Part shown: piece by piece, positions 1 through 14,307 of the stretch
How positions within the stretch are numbered: position 1 is the first letter of the stretch
Layout of the letters: every line of letters starts with the position of its first letter
DNA from: Aquila chrysaetos chrysaetos
Taxonomy: Eukaryota > Chordata > Aves > Accipitriformes > Accipitridae
Assembly: GCF_900496995.4 (NCBI RefSeq)
Contig: NC_044029.1
Location: 3,224,001-3,288,000, forward strand
Length of the DNA: 64,000 bases
Direction: 5' to 3'
Made by a program: the position numbers and the translations under genes
Notes under the pieces: model-generated
Told to the model about the DNA's origin: nothing
The model's database searches: none
Seen by the model: the letters and a program-made list of their open reading frames with translations, nothing else

Positions 1-799
1 GGCTAAGAATTTATACCAGAAATAAAAATATATACATAGGTTTTAAATAGACTAGTAGTTAGTCCAGAACCATTGACCTAAGAAGTTCAGAAAAAAAAGC
101 AATGCAAACAAAGAGCTGTGAGCAGGTTAAACAGGGAAATACTTAAGATGCCCCAAAAGCTTTAACTTTGGCCCATTTGTCCATCTTAAGTAAAAAGAAA
201 ATATGTGGAAAAACAGAGTCAATTTGCTATTCATTTCTAAACACCGTGAATGCTGACATTTTTTAAACACAATCGTATTATACTTACAGGGCATTTTGTT
301 TGGGCAGAATCGAGACCGTTTAGATGCTGTAATTGTAAATTCTTGTATTCTGCTCAGGACACCTTTTTAAAGTGGAACTTTAAATCTGAATGCATCTAAT
401 GTTCTGTGCCTCTGCATCTGTTGAAAATTCCCAACTTGAATTCCACGTTAAAAAGTTGACTGTTCTGCTCTACAATGGCATCAATTCACCAGAAAATGTT
501 TTTAAAAATAATGTCATGAAACACCATGAATAGAAAGCTTCCCTGTAATTTCCAAACCGAATTAAAATTCTAGTGAAGCAGGTAAATACAAGATTAAATC
601 ACAGCATTAATTTCCTTCATTCTTCTGAACACTGGTAGCGCTCTCCATTTCTGTATGGAATTATTCAATGTGAAGAGCAGAAGGATGCTAAAAGTTATAT
701 ATAGAGTGTGAGAATGGAGTACTGTACTTACACTGTACCTACCTTGTGAGTCAGTTCTTAATACTAATACCCTACTAAATGTGACATTATACTATTCCC

Positions 800-813
800 T
801 TTTTTTTTTTTTT
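800..813. repeat. T homopolymer
   Basis: A run of about 14 T in AT-rich noncoding DNA; a simple repeat with no associated retroposon body recognised. Confidence 0.8.
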
Positions 814-1687
814 AAAGAAACCTAAACATAGTATCAAAAACTTAACAGTTAGTCTCTTAAGTGTTCTTAAAAAGCCTGTCAATCGGTGCCTCAAACATCA
901 CTCAGCTGTTTCTTTCTCAGCTGCAGTGTAGGCAAAAGACGTTTAATTCACAGTCTGACTCCTCACTACTTGCAAGAAGCCCACGTGAGGACTTTTGGTT
1001 TTGTTTCGTTAATAATGGCACCAGGCAAGAGACGAGGTGGTTGTCAGAAGCTCAAGGAGAGCGCTTTCCTGTGGGCTGTTCTCAGTGAGGCTCTGCTCTA
1101 ACTGGGAAAGCAAGAGAAAGGAGATAAAGATCAAGAAAATAGCAGAGACCAATTAGTCAACGCGGCCTGTCAGAGCAACCCAGCACTGGGAACCAAGAAG
1201 CTGTCTCACCGCACACCAAGCCACAGAAACAGCACCTGAAAAAAATGTATATTTGGGCAAAGTAAAACCTAAATGGCATTTCTCACATAAAGAAAATAAA
1301 GGGAAGGAAACTACCTTTTGTATAATGTTGTTGAAAAAAACCTATCAAAAGAGAAGCGCTAACCACCAAGTTGGGATCTGATTAAGACCCTGATACTGGG
1401 ATTATGTGGAATATGAAAAAGACAACTGAGAAAATGGGGTATTTGGAAAAATATCAGTGCCAAGTATAGCACTGATGTATTTGTCCAGCTTTCCTACATA
1501 GCGATCTTATCACTTTGCTCTATCTGCCAAAATAAGCTGGAAAAGCAGTACTCTCAAATGTGAAAAGTGGCTGCAGCAAAATCCTGCACATAATGCCTTC
1601 TCACAGAAAACTTCCTTAAAGTAGGGGAGAAAAACATTTGAAGACTGGGGAAATTACGGTAGGAGGTGGTGGCTGGGAAACAATGTT

Positions 1688-1714
1688 AAAAAAACAAAAA
1701 CAAAAACAAAAAAA
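1688..1714. repeat. (CAAAAA)n simple repeat
   Basis: Short A-rich tract with C every five or so A residues. No adjoining retroelement is recognisable. Confidence 0.75.
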
Positions 1715-4700
1715 CCCACTAAGAATGTGTGTGTGTGTCTACCAGAGAAGCAGATTTAAAGAGGAAGAGGAAAAACCCCAAACCCACCTCTGAAGCAATG
1801 CTCCAGGGCTAGCACCCCAATAAAGCTAGGGTAAAGACATACTCAGATATTTAAGAACTCTTCAAGAGGAGACTTTACATCTGTGTGCAGCATTCATTAG
1901 GCAAATAATAAAATGAGGCCAATACACCTAGTTTTTTTTTTTTTTATTTAACCACTGAGGGCAGAAAAGATAAGACTGATTTGAGCTCACCAGTAGTAAA
2001 TACTTTCATTTAAAGAACTAACTTCTATGATGTGGTTCTTGGAAAACAAGTAATTAATTTCAAATAGAAAAAATATACTTTACAAAACTAAAGGACAACT
2101 AAGGGGACTGAGTAACTACTAGAACAACTGGCGATTCCTCTTTGCAATGATGTCTTGAAGAAACTCCCTGCTTTTCTATGCCCAGTCAGATCAAAAGTTG
2201 TCTTTCTCTGAAAAGTTATTAAAACTTACTGGATTTAAACCACCCTTCCTTGATCTCTTTACGAAGCCAATTTTAATCCTGCTTTAACTGCATGAAACAA
2301 CAGTTCACTCTCGTTACAGTGCATATAGCAATGGCAGGTGACTGAGAAGGCACAACACTGTTCTCCCTCTATTTGCCTGGTTCTGATCTGCCAAGTAACA
2401 AATAAAGTAACACTGGGGATGGAGGATAAACACCGAAACTAAGCTCATTTCTTAAGAAGTTATTAAAATAGAGTATAAATGTAGAACACACAAACATCAA
2501 TTATAAATAAAACCCATCTTAAAATGCTCCCTCTATGTATTTCCCTGCCTATATATTCACTATTCCCCACCGATATATATTCCCCACAGTGACATTCTCC
2601 ATTTCCAATTCTGCTCAATGGGATTAATTTGAATAGGGACTGACTTTGAGGTCTTCCAGATTTAGCATAAGATAGGAAAACAGATTCCAAGTATATTGAC
2701 TCATTCAAGCATCAATAACAGTTGCAGGTGATGGGGGAGGGAAAATTATGTCAAAGCTGGAAAAAAAAAATCAACTTCAAAAGCTTGAAGCTGTTGTTCA
2801 AGTCATGCTAAATACATTATGTGATAGCAACCATTTTTTATACGGTTTCAAACGCTTGGCTTTATTTGGCACTTCAGTGATTAAAAAGTTAGCCTTTTAA
2901 GGCCCTAAACAGCTTGAAAAATATGCTATACTATTTCACAGAAGTATGGACTGAGGCAGTTAAAAGAGAAAGAGCATCTTACATCCATAGCTGTCTCTAA
3001 AATTAATTTATACATCAAATAGATGCAAAAACCCATACACATACATATTTAAACCACTCTTTCAAAATATCAGGACATCTGTCTTGTAGGAGTTATTGCT
3101 CTTGGTGAAAATACTCACAGCAGAACAGGGACTTCTGATAATTAGTTGAGTCAAAACAGGCCTACGTACTACAAACAACAGAAAATAAAACCCTTTCTTA
3201 CTTCTGCCTTCTACATTTTGGGTTGGTTTTGTTCTCAAACAACAAGGCGTTCCCATGGTGGTACCCTGTAAAGCTGAAATCTCTCCTGTGACTTTCAATC
3301 GTAATATCACAAGCACATTAATAATATTATTTCTGACTCAAAAATTTACCTAAGTCAACTATAGAAATGTAAAAGTGGTACTTCTCACGATTAATACAAA
3401 ACTAAAAGACACAAGCAGGCTACAAGCATGCAGCGGCAGTGCTAGCACCCATGATTAACCGAGTAGAAATTAGTATTCTCACATGGTGCTTCATTGCGCA
3501 CTTGCAAGAAATAATACCAAATAATTCAATAAAGCAGTAATTAAAAACCTGCCTCAATTCTCCTGGTACTGTGGCAATCATGCTCCCACAACCTCGCAGC
3601 TGAGCACGGAGAACTCAGCTGCCTGCACTGCACTGCAAAGAAACAATCCACCCACCACTGACTCCTGCTGTTTCATAGGGGATCCAATTACTGATATCAT
3701 TCTGACACGAGAGATTAGCTGATTGCCAGTTCAGCGTGCTTACAAAATCTTATGTGTCACAGGAGGCCCTTTACTTGTTTCTGTAAGACAAACAGTGTTT
3801 TTTCTCAATCTATTAAAAGCCCACTAGAATATATTCTCTCTCATGTGTAGCACTTCAGCCCCATCCTGTTGGACTCAAAGCAAATTCCCCCTTTAAAATT
3901 GCTGTAGAACTACCGTATGGTGACAGTCGCAGCAAAAATACACTTTTAATTGTGCTTTTCAAAGAAGACACTTAAGAAAAGCAGGACCCTCATATACCAC
4001 TATTTTAGTACTCAGAAAGACCACGGATCTATCTGAAGTCCGCGATCATGATTAAAATACTTCCTAATTAAAAAATACTGATGGAGCTTTGCATTGATCT
4101 TTTTCCAAATCTAAGAGCACATTGGAACAAGCATTTGTGAAAAACAGTGGTCTGGTTTCTGTTAGAAAGTGTTTTTCTAATCCTCAATGCTGTAAATAAA
4201 ACTAGTTTGGACTGCATAATATCAGCCAGTTAAATTCTGTTATCATTCAGTAAAAATACATCAATGGGGCTCCAATACTATTTTCCCGTTCCAGCTGTTG
4301 AACCAAAACAAAAAGAAGAAATGGAAAGACAAACTACAAGTAGGGCAAATTAGTATCTAAGCATGAAAGGTCAGACGCTAAGAAAAATAGGGAAGAAAGA
4401 CAATGATGAGCAAGAAATATTTCTTTCCTCACCACCAACACTGGTATTCTTACAGGCTGACATTCTAATGACTCTGCTGATTATTCGAGTGTCTAGACTG
4501 TATCTACATACGAGATGCCAAGAATACCCTCTTTAATGCTCCGATGAACTTTACCATCCGTTCTAGAAAACAATGTCTTCATCAGCTGCAACCAGACACA
4601 TTATATTACTTTGAATACCGTAGGATTTTACAGTAAATAACACCTTCTCTAGAGAACAAAAGTTTAAATTGATGTGGGAAATGATATAATGCCATGTAGA

Positions 4701-6366
4701 CTCAGAATAAAAGGGACTTTATTTGTTTATGCTCCTATATCAAGAAAAACCAGAAGGGCATTTTGCAACCCCCATTTTAATTAATTTCAACAAATCTTCC
4801 TTAAATAAAAATGGAACTTAAGCCATAAATTCCTAAGGTTTGATTTCACCCACTGACAATATGCAAATTTTGTTTCAGATTATTAGAAAAAGACTTCATT
4901 CACAACATATGAACAAAGAATCCTGCCAAATAATACAAAACCAGGGTTTAAATAGTATTAAATAGACATGCTGCATTTTCACAGCAAATCCAAACCTTGT
5001 TTGGATTTGACTATTCTCTTCACACCCTTCTTGGGAAAAGAAAGCTAGGGAAACTTGCTGGTGAAAAGTATATTCAAGCCTTATCTTATACCTCAACAAG
5101 AGTAAAATAAGCCATACAATCACAAACCAGTTGAGGGGAAAGAAGCTGCTTCAGTTCAGAGTTTCTAACCTCACTGGGTCCCGAGCACAACAAAAAAACA
5201 GAGTTGGGCTAGGCAGGGTGGGAAGGGATATCAGGAGCCATCTCACCACCCCTCTGCTCCCGACAAGGATTACTAACCTGCCTCTGGCAGATGTTTGCCT
5301 AACTCATTCCCAAAATCTCCAATAGAGATGCTGCAACATCTCTAATCAATCATCTGGTGTCCTTCACTAACCTTACATTTATAAAGTTTCCCTAATGTCT
5401 AATTCAAATCTCCCTCACTACAATTTAAGTGCATTATTATTCTTGTCCTGTTTCCCGTAGACAAAGAGGACAGTTTATTACTTTCCTCTTAGCAGCAACC
5501 TTTCATGTATTTGAATCTAAATCTTAAATCTTTTGTAATTCTTTCAAAATGTGTTTTTTTGTGAAAGTTTTCTAGAATGTTGATCCTCCTGGTTGATGTT
5601 CTTTGGACTTGCTTGAAAGTCATGGACCAGCTAAAGCATGATATGCGACTGTAAACACACTGTTAACTTCCACAGCCTTATCCTCTTCATTGCCAACACA
5701 CACAAACGGCACTTGCCTGCTGCACTTAACGCTTGCAGAGTGCTGCTGGTTTTAAACCCAAACTGTCCCTCAGCAGTTTTTACTAATAAAACTGTTGAAT
5801 GGGCAATAAAAACAAATATCCGCCTAACTTAAAGTCACTGGAACAAAAAAAAACCCCAAACCTCATTAATTTAAATTTTGCACTCTGTTTCATGGTGTGA
5901 CTTACCCTTGTACCATTACATCACCTACCCAGTGCATATTGTTTCTAAAGTGTGTTGTTTCATTAGCTAAGTACTTAGTGGGTTGACAGACATTCCAAAT
6001 ACACCCATTCTGAGTTGCTGTTCAAAAACAAGGGGCACAAAAATAAACAACATGTGTTCATACACCTGAAAAAATTTACTTCCATTAAGCAAGATATATT
6101 AGGAAGGTAACTGGTTCCTTTTGAAGGAGGTGCCAGTGCCAGCGAGCTGTAAGCAATAGGGATGTACTAGATCGGAGGGATTCCCTTGCTCCTCATATCT
6201 CACGCGGGTTGGGTGTCATCGCTCCCCTGGCTCTTGTCAAACGTCAAACTGGGTAGCCAGTGTCCCCAAGGCAGGGCTGCTGGAGCACTGAATTGAAATT
6301 ATCAAAATAAAAGTGATGATATTAAATGTTAAGCGTAGGTGATTCCTTATTAAGTGTTAATTTTAA

Positions 6367-6389
6367 ATGACATCACTGAATGATGTCAT
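6367..6389. other. perfect 9-bp inverted repeat with two CRE-like half sites
   Basis: ATGACATCA (6367-6375) and TGATGTCAT (6381-6389) are exact reverse complements around a 5-base loop. Each arm contains TGACATCA, one base from the palindromic CRE TGACGTCA. Function is unknown; it could be a fortuitous hairpin or a paired bZIP site. Confidence 0.5.
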
Positions 6390-9179
6390 CCATGGTTAAT
6401 GAAACAATGAGCCTCTCACTACATACCCTTCACCAATTCAAAGTCTATCACTAGTGATTAGCAACAGTGACTTTTTTTCACTGAAGGAATACTATTGTCT
6501 TTTGACGCCTGCCCTATGTATTTTACCATACCGTATCGCCAGCGCTGTGACATTGGCAGAGCGTGAGCATCCCTGCACATTGTTCCTCACTACTCAAAGC
6601 TACCTGAGCAGATGTACTACAAAATAGAAATGTATGTACGAGATAACACATTCCAAGTAGGTTTGCCATTCATTCTGTGGCACTAAACATTTCCAACCAC
6701 TTATCAACTTAGTGCTGCTATTTGCATTTTGTACTCTATACTTGAAAGCATTACAGCTGCCTGTGGCAACAAAGGAAACGCAAAACTTGTTGGAAGAAAA
6801 TAAATAAAATAAAACCATTTCCTATGGGACAATTCAAAGTCTCACCTCACCATCCTGAGACATCAGGGATTCTGTGTTGCCTCTGTTTTTTATTAATAAT
6901 GCAGCAACAGTCTTTCAGCCACTCTTTCTGAAGAGGAGCTTTTTCTTTGCAGATGATATGAGTCATGTGATTACCTCACTCATCTGGAGTCAAAGGCTAA
7001 AAACTGATAGAGGTTCTCACTATCAACTAGTCTATAATTTGGTCGTAATAAATGAGTGTTTATCTACTCGATGGGAAATTTCATTTCACTCTCCGCCCCC
7101 AAAGTCATTACCTGCACAATAGGAACGAGCAACAGAAATTCACAACATAATAAACTATTACAGGCTTAGTGCTTAAACTGCATCTCAAAATAATTTTCCA
7201 TACCGGAAGCTATAAGCAAACTATAATCCACAACATGAGAACTTTGTTGATACAATGAAACAAATGGTATTTGCATCTCCTAAGAGCAGAGAAACATTTT
7301 TTTATACTCCAGATAAACAGTTTCCGCTGTTCTCAGTATTGTTTTCCTTGGTGAAAAAACATTAAATATTCCTCATTTTCTTTTCTTAGAAAACATTGGA
7401 ATAAAAGAGTGTCATTAAATAAAAATTGGATAAGAGTCTTTCTGTCTAACTGAAAGTTGAAATACATTTCCTATCTTGTTGAAAAAAGCTTATGTGCTCA
7501 ACAGGGTAAGTAATATAAAAATATTGTTCAATTAACTTGGTATACCATTTACACTTATGCTTGGAAAGCATATTGCCAGTAAGAAAAGAAGTAATACTTT
7601 TAGCATAATATCCAGTTAAAAACATGCACAGTAACTTACTCTGAATAGTAAAATTTATTTTTCTAGACTTGGCAGATTACTAGGGAAGAAACGAAAATAT
7701 TTGTGAATTGAACACTGAAAATGGTACACACGTCAAAAGTCATTTTTTTATTCAGTTTTTTTTTTGTGAAATGTATTGTGGTACCATTTTAAAACTAAGA
7801 TATGAAAAGCTAGCACAGTTTCAAGCAATACCTTTCCACTGCCTTAATCTTAACAACCTGGTTTCTAATGAATGTTATATTTCTTCAAGTGTGAAAAGCA
7901 TAATCTTTTTTCTTCCTTTTTTTGCATACTGTGGAGAAATTTCAGTATAAAAATCTAACATTATCTAGTCCATTACTGATATCACTGAAGTAGCTGTGTA
8001 GTCATCCTGTGATCCTATGCAAGAAAACACAGCAAGAAAAGTAGGTAGTCATTAAGGGAGCAACAGAAGATACTTACATAAATTATTGTACAGTAATTCA
8101 AAAGAATATAAGGAGAAGAGATGTTTGAAGCTCATGCTGCTTTGTTCTTTAAGCCCTGAACATATTACCTGCTTAAAACTTGGGAAAGAGACCACAAGGT
8201 AACTCCTGTTTAAGTTTAAGCGAACAAGTCGGTGTTTCTGCGTTTTCTAAAAATAGTTCATTCATTTTAAGCAGCCTATTTGGTATCTCTACTGTTTCTT
8301 ACTACTTTAGAGTGACTGGACTAAGTTAACTCCTTTAATGTCAAAACAGGCAGTACACTATCATAGACCAACATGCTTTTTTTTGTTCTCTTAAGTCACA
8401 GAGGAAACTGAAAGTGAGAAATACACAATCCTTTCTCCAACCAAAGGAAAGGAATTTCTTCTAAAAACATGTTTGCTTTTATGAAAATATTATGTTTCCT
8501 TTCCTTAAACCTACCAACATGATAATTTACACATTTTAATTTTTTTGGTCTATAAGAAATTAAAGACCACTGAAAGGAACAGACAGCTCCAGAAAATTTA
8601 CAGTGAAAATCAAGTTCTCATCCCAGAAGGTACCAGGTACGTGCATGAGTTGCACAGCTCCAGCCAGTCCGGGTGATTTCAGTCACCACGGAAAGCTCAC
8701 ACCCTGGACTTTTCCAGTCCTGTCTTCAGGTTCAGAATAGCGACAATCAAATTATTTCACACGATTCAAATTATTTCTCAGGCAATGAAATGTTAATTAG
8801 ATGTTTCTCTCCACGTGTCAGTGGATAGTGTTCTCCACAGTGATGGTTACAGTTGTCACTCTCAGCAGAGGACTAAACCAAAATGAATCCAACCTTTCTC
8901 TGCAAATCTCAGTGTCCCCACACCATCAACTTTTATACTCTGACAGAGTGCGGAAGTCATTTTTCCCTTTTTTGCACACCTTTGTTTGACTAAGAGAGTA
9001 GTGGATTTCAGTCTCTAGCTATGAAGCATGCACCTTTCACTGACAATAAAATTGCAAAAGCTTCAGCTTGCACCTGGGCGCATTCATAATAGCTTAGAAA
9101 CCAAAATTCAAGAAAAATATCAGAATTGTTAAAAAGAATATAAAAATCTGTATATTTCCAAATATGAGGCCTGACTTAT

Positions 9180-9255
9180 GTTTTATGAGAACTTGACTCA
9201 TTTTTTATCAGAACTTGACTTTTACCAGTCACTGACTCATGATTTATCAGAAAAT
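9180..9255 (+). repeat. degenerate short tandem repeat (TTATCAGAACTTGACT-like)
   Basis: The words 'tttatgagaacttgactca', 'tttatcagaacttgact' and 'tgatttatcagaaaat' recur at about 25-30 bp spacing. The copies are imperfect, so this is an old or weak tandem array. Confidence 0.4.
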
Positions 9256-9754
9256 AATCTATGCTCGACATCAGCATTCTCCCTCTGTGCTCACCAGAAC
9301 TGACTATCTGAAACTCTACCTTTACTAAGAAGTCATCAGAAAGGCTGAGGGAGATTCGGAAAGGTGCAGCAGAGAGCAGGAGAAAGCAGGATGGATCAGA
9401 CCTAAACATTTATCCTGTTGGCGAGCCAGAACATTTATTCTTGCTCTAAGACTCCCAAGAACAGCAACAAGGAGCAGAAAAAATCCCTGACATTATTTTT
9501 TTAATAATTACTTTAGGACGTACCAATTAATTGTGGTCTGCCAGAAGAGAGGATGGACAACCTAAAATTCCAAAATCTTCAAATTAACTGTGTGCATTAG
9601 AAGGCTGCGTGCGCTAGGGAGGGCAAGCGCTGACATTTATTTTGTATAATGGTGCATGTCCTGAGGGTAATCACCACTGGAATATTATCCCCACTCTCCG
9701 TGTCAAACATTAATGTAAAATCAATAAGGAGCCACATTCCCAACATTTTTCACG

Positions 9755-9894
9755 CACCTGTGCTCCCCGCCGGAGGATTTTCCCCCGGGGCGCGGGAAGA
9801 GGCTGGCCGCAGCCCTCCTGCTCCGCACGGCCTCGCTGCCGAGGGTCGGCGATGGCTCGGCGAGACCCCGGCACCTGTGGAGAGAAAGCGCAAG
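9755..9894 (+). promoter_or_regulatory. CpG-rich patch ending in a splice donor (possible promoter and first exon)
   Basis: About 140 bases of dense CpG (CCCGCCGG, GGGGCGCGGG, CGGCGATGGCTCGGCGAG) sit in otherwise AT-rich DNA. At its right edge is GCGCAAG|GTGAGAC, a good plus-strand 5' splice site, with the exon ending at 9894. An ATG at 9852-9854 has G at -3 and G at +4. It opens a frame of 14 codons (MARRDPGTCGEKAQ) that runs into the donor in phase 1. This layout fits a first exon, either coding or 5'UTR. No downstream partner exon was identified and the peptide is not recognised. The minus strand also has an open frame (9710-10090) with a hydrophobic start. I consider that frame incidental to the G+C content. 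Confidence 0.3.
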
Positions 9895-10515
9895 GTGAGA
9901 CAAAGACCATTCCTGGTACCTTTGCTGCTCTGTCAGCAAGTGCTGAGGAACTGAAAGTATAAAGGTTGTTTTCCGCAATATAGGTGACATCCTGGTTTGA
10001 AATGGCACAGTTGGAGTTGCTTTGTGACAAGCCTGGTGTTAAGACGTGACAGAAATAAACCCACAAGAACAGCCATCCTGCCAAATACACTCAGACTCAA
10101 ATAAAAGTTTGACTTCCTAGCCCCCGATTAATTTCTTTTCTCCAAGAACATGGTTTCCTTTCAAGCTCGTTATAAATGAAGCTTCTCTTCACTCCAGAGC
10201 TGAACTAGGTGTTTAACAGGCTCTATACTTCAGTTTACCTCGTGATGAGACACTGCCAAAAACTCCACAGTTAATCACAAGTGTCACAATTATGAGGGAA
10301 GAAAACCCCAGAAAACCACAACGCACTATTCTTCTCCACAACCAAGCCGTAGCAGATCTCCCTCCTTGTCTCCATTCTCCTGAAACTCCGCTCGGGCAGC
10401 TCTTTCTCAGCTCAATATCGTAAAACTGCCAGTCTCAGAGGAGCTTCGTTTTCCCAATGTGCATCCCTGTAAGTCATTGGCACCTTTCAAACCAAGCTTT
10501 GAAAAGACCTATGTA

Positions 10516-10593
10516 CCTGAAAAGGTATTTGACTACATATACCTTAAAAGGTATTTGACGATATATACCTTAAAAGGTATTTGACTATATAAG
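10516..10593 (+). repeat. 26-bp minisatellite, three copies
   Basis: Three consecutive 26-base units (10516-10541, 10542-10567, 10568-10593) share the core CCTTAAAAGGTATTTGACTA followed by TATATA. The units differ at only a few bases: CTG/CTT in the first codon-sized word, and C/G and terminal AG differences. The near-identity points to recent tandem duplication or ongoing homogenisation. Confidence 0.85.
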
Positions 10594-13500
10594 GGTGCAG
10601 TTCTAACACCATTTCTTCTGGATCAGGTATTTGTATACCAACCCGTTATAATGTATATAGTCAGAGAATTACTACAGTGTATGATCCTCAAGCTATGACC
10701 AACACCAGCTAAGGCCATTTCCTACTCCTGGGTGCTGAGGTACCAAATCATCGCCCCTAAATATGGTGATTGTAGCGCTCAGAAATACACTTGAATTCCC
10801 ATCTGGTTCTTGTTCCTGGATATTTTGCTTTACGGAGTGGAGCTCAGTTATTTCTCTCCTTTTTCTCCACCTCAGGCTCCCAAAGCTCAAGACCAACATT
10901 TCACCGAGGCACACGGGAGAACACAACAGCTAATTTCCATGGCACAGATGGGAAAAAGATCATAACCGCAGCTCCTCACCTGCACGGACTGCAAAGGATA
11001 CCACGCTCAGTTGTCACCGCCAGGATATTAGATATTGTCTAGTCAAATAAATCAGTGAGGGGACTATTCAGAGAAGCAGCTGCTGCCTGCCTCATTACTG
11101 AGGATGAGGAGACAAACGTGACCCCAATATTACATGAAATATATGTGGAATTTCTACTGCTTCCTCAAGAAATCCACTCCACTCTCCTGCTAAAACTTCA
11201 AAGCCAAGAAAACTTATTATCCCAGACTAATGTATTTGTCTGTTTTTTAAAAACAAGATTTTTCAGAAGAAGGGATCGCTAAGGAGAGATGGCAGCACGT
11301 TTAGTCACATCTGTGGATACATACTGGCAGCAGATCCTGTATGGGGATGCCAAATGAACTCACAGACTTGGGGGGGCCTGTGTAGTTTGTTGCCATCACT
11401 TTCCTAAAACAACAGCTTTTACAACAAAGGACCTTACAGACTGGAACTAAGCAAGCCTAAACTAAGTTTTGAACCTACTGAATTTGTGGTGTTGGGTCAT
11501 AGCACATGATGCAAAGTCATCTAAAACATGATGGCACATGCCCATTTCCTTACCGCAAGAGATCTTTTCCATTTTAATCAATGCTTGCAAAGTTTCTGAA
11601 AACAGCTTGCAACTTTTCAAAGATTTGAGAGCATCTTATAAATCACTGCACAGACAAGTCATTTCACCAACCACTGAAATGCAACTTGGTTCAGGATGGC
11701 TGGTAGAAGAGGGTGGGTGCAAGTTATGGACCCATGACTAAACAGGAGTTTGGCCAAAAGTAAGAGCTTACCATTACAAAAGAGCAATGCTCTGTTTTTG
11801 TAGCCGAGAGAATCCTGGATTATAGGTGCTTATGAGAAAAACCTCCACAGAAAAAACCTCAACAGAGCACATGCTGTAGGGTTTATAATGGTGAAGGACC
11901 AAACGATCCCTTCTGGGAATCAAACCCATGGTTGCAGATAATATAAGTATTTCAAAAACCCACGCTTAGATACAATTCTGCCTGAAAGGTCAACTGGTGA
12001 ATGTAGAACATCCTTGCTGAAATGCACACTGCTTTTAAAGAGACATGGTCAGAGAATGGAATATCTCAAATAAAAATTACTGTATAGTGAAAATAGGGCA
12101 TTTTTTTATATATGCAATATTTAGACAAGCTGAAACAATCATCACATCTTTATATTAGCCAATAGCGTCAAAGTGCTAACTCAGAACTCCCCACCTAACC
12201 CCACATGACCATGAGCTGAGAAGTTAGCCCCTTCCTATTCCTAACTAAGGGGCATGGGAATTCCTCTGCAGTCTATTGGAAATCTCATTTGTCTATATAT
12301 TGGTACCTACCTCAGTAAAACAGAGCTATTGAAAGAAACAATTCTGCTACTGTTAACTGGCTACAACATTAAACATTTTTGGCATACATGAACAACAAAT
12401 TATTCCTATATCCGAATATAGCAGAAATACAAACTGCAGGAAACAATTTCTCCAGTCCTCATGGAATACGCATTAAAAGGTTCAACAAAATATACTATCT
12501 CAGATTGTACGTTTATTATTAAATTATTGATGAGCTATTTCTATTGTCATTTGTACTTGAGCTACTAGAAATTAAAGCAAATACTAAACTTCCAAATACA
12601 GTGTGCCTGGAAAAAACTTATGTTCGTAAGCTCCAGGATTCCCTGCAGTCCCAAAGGAATTTTCATAACCTTACAGGTATCTTCAAGTCCTAGAATTTGC
12701 ATTCTGCTTCCCAGCTCAGCTTGCAGATGTTTAAAAATACATGCAACGAGACAATTCACTTTTGGCTACACATCTAAGAGGTTCAAACATCTGAATTATT
12801 CTGTCTGAGGTCAGCTACAAGATATGTGCCAAATTAGGTTGAAATCCAGCTGGGAAGAGCTATGAAATACTAAAATCTTTGGTGCTTGGGAACTTGTGCC
12901 TATTTCTGACCAATGCACATCCTCTCAGATCTTCTTTCAGGAAAAGGACATATTCTCAGGAACAAAATCTGAAATATAAGCTTACACTTTATGAATCTGT
13001 AGACTTCAGTCATTTAAATTTTGTTGTGCAAACAGATATACAATGCAGAACATAATAGCAAAATTTCATAACAGTGTCCATTGGTTTCTGGAATTCTAGA
13101 AGACAAAGGATGTACACACCATCATATGCACTCGCATGCCAACAAGATTTGCGATAAAGATAAATCACAGGCTTCCCTGGGCTTTAACAATCTATTTCTC
13201 TATACTCTTTAATACAACCAGAAAACATTTTCCAGGAGTTCAGGATCAAGGCATATATCCTGCTAAAGAGGTATATGCCCACAGTAATTCCACCAAAATG
13301 TTGTTATACTGTATATATATATATAGTACTAATTATATATATATTTCAATATAATTCAGCTAGTTATCAAAAGAACTAAGGTTCATCCCAAAATTTACGG
13401 ATTTTTTTTTTCACAATTCAAAATTGTGAACTAGTAACTCGAGTAACTCTTACAATTCATCCTCTAAAATAATTTCACATAAATTTCTAAGCGATGGATG

Positions 13501-14307
13501 ATATTTCATATAAACATCTCCTGAAACATTTCAACACAATTAAGGTAGAGCTAAACAGAACTCAAGTGGTTCTGCTCTTCAGGGATTCATGTTTAAGTAA
13601 ATTCCCAGCCCCCAATCTAAAAGCAATCTTTGCTTTCTCTTCTCCTGGAATAGACAGCACCAATATTAAAACTACTCTTGGGAAAGGACAACTTAAAACA
13701 GAATTATCCATAAATAAAAATGCTAATGACATTAGCATTTTTCTTCTTTACTAAATATACCAGATTTCAAAACCCAAGTAGGAATTTTAAACATCTAAAG
13801 TCAAATAGTTATCTGCCTTCAGTACTGTTAATCTCCCTCCCACTCACTCCAGCTCATCCCCACCAGCTCCCCAGTCTTATCTTACTTCTCCTTCCAGGAA
13901 CAGAGAATAGAAAAATCAAAGAACAGTGGAGAATGGACTGAGATGCACTGGTAAATATTTGTTTCAATCCTGAAGAACTCAACAGTGTAATTCACTATGT
14001 GCCTGCCACATTTTTTTCAGAAATAATCAGCATACTACCATAAGGCTGGAATGCAAACCTCGAGTATGCTTTAATGGACTGATTTCAAACATGCCTGAGA
14101 CTGCCATCTATCAAGAAGCTACAGAAAAAAAGAATTTGTGTAAGAAGGAATTTCTGGTATTTCTTTCTTCCCTAATTATCTGAAATCAAAATCTAAATAG
14201 ATTGTATTCAGCCAAAGTCCTCTATCTGTACCAGTATGAAATAAAAAAAGAAAAATAAATAATAACCATCATCCTTACCAGGGAGAGAGAGTCAGAATCT
14301 GTTAAAT

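Larger units (their letters stand above)
1..9740. other. AT-rich noncoding stretch, no gene recognised
   Basis: No open frame here has a recognisable product, and none combines convincing acceptor, phase and donor signals. Only short simple repeats are visible: a T run near 800-813, a (CAAAAA)n tract near 1688-1714, a short (TG)n near 1726-1738 and a T run near 1932-1945. Isolated splice-like signals occur, for example a minus-strand donor-like ACAAGG|GTAAGT near 5905 and a plus-strand GG|GTAAGT near 7505. Their number is what chance predicts. I see no LINE, LTR or SINE homology. It could be an intron of a gene extending outside the window or intergenic DNA. Confidence 0.6.

Noticed and set aside
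9710-10090. 126-codon minus-strand frame with a hydrophobic, signal-peptide-like start
   Set aside because: It overlaps a CpG-rich patch with open frames on both strands. The codon content follows base composition, no family is recognisable and there are no supporting splice signals.
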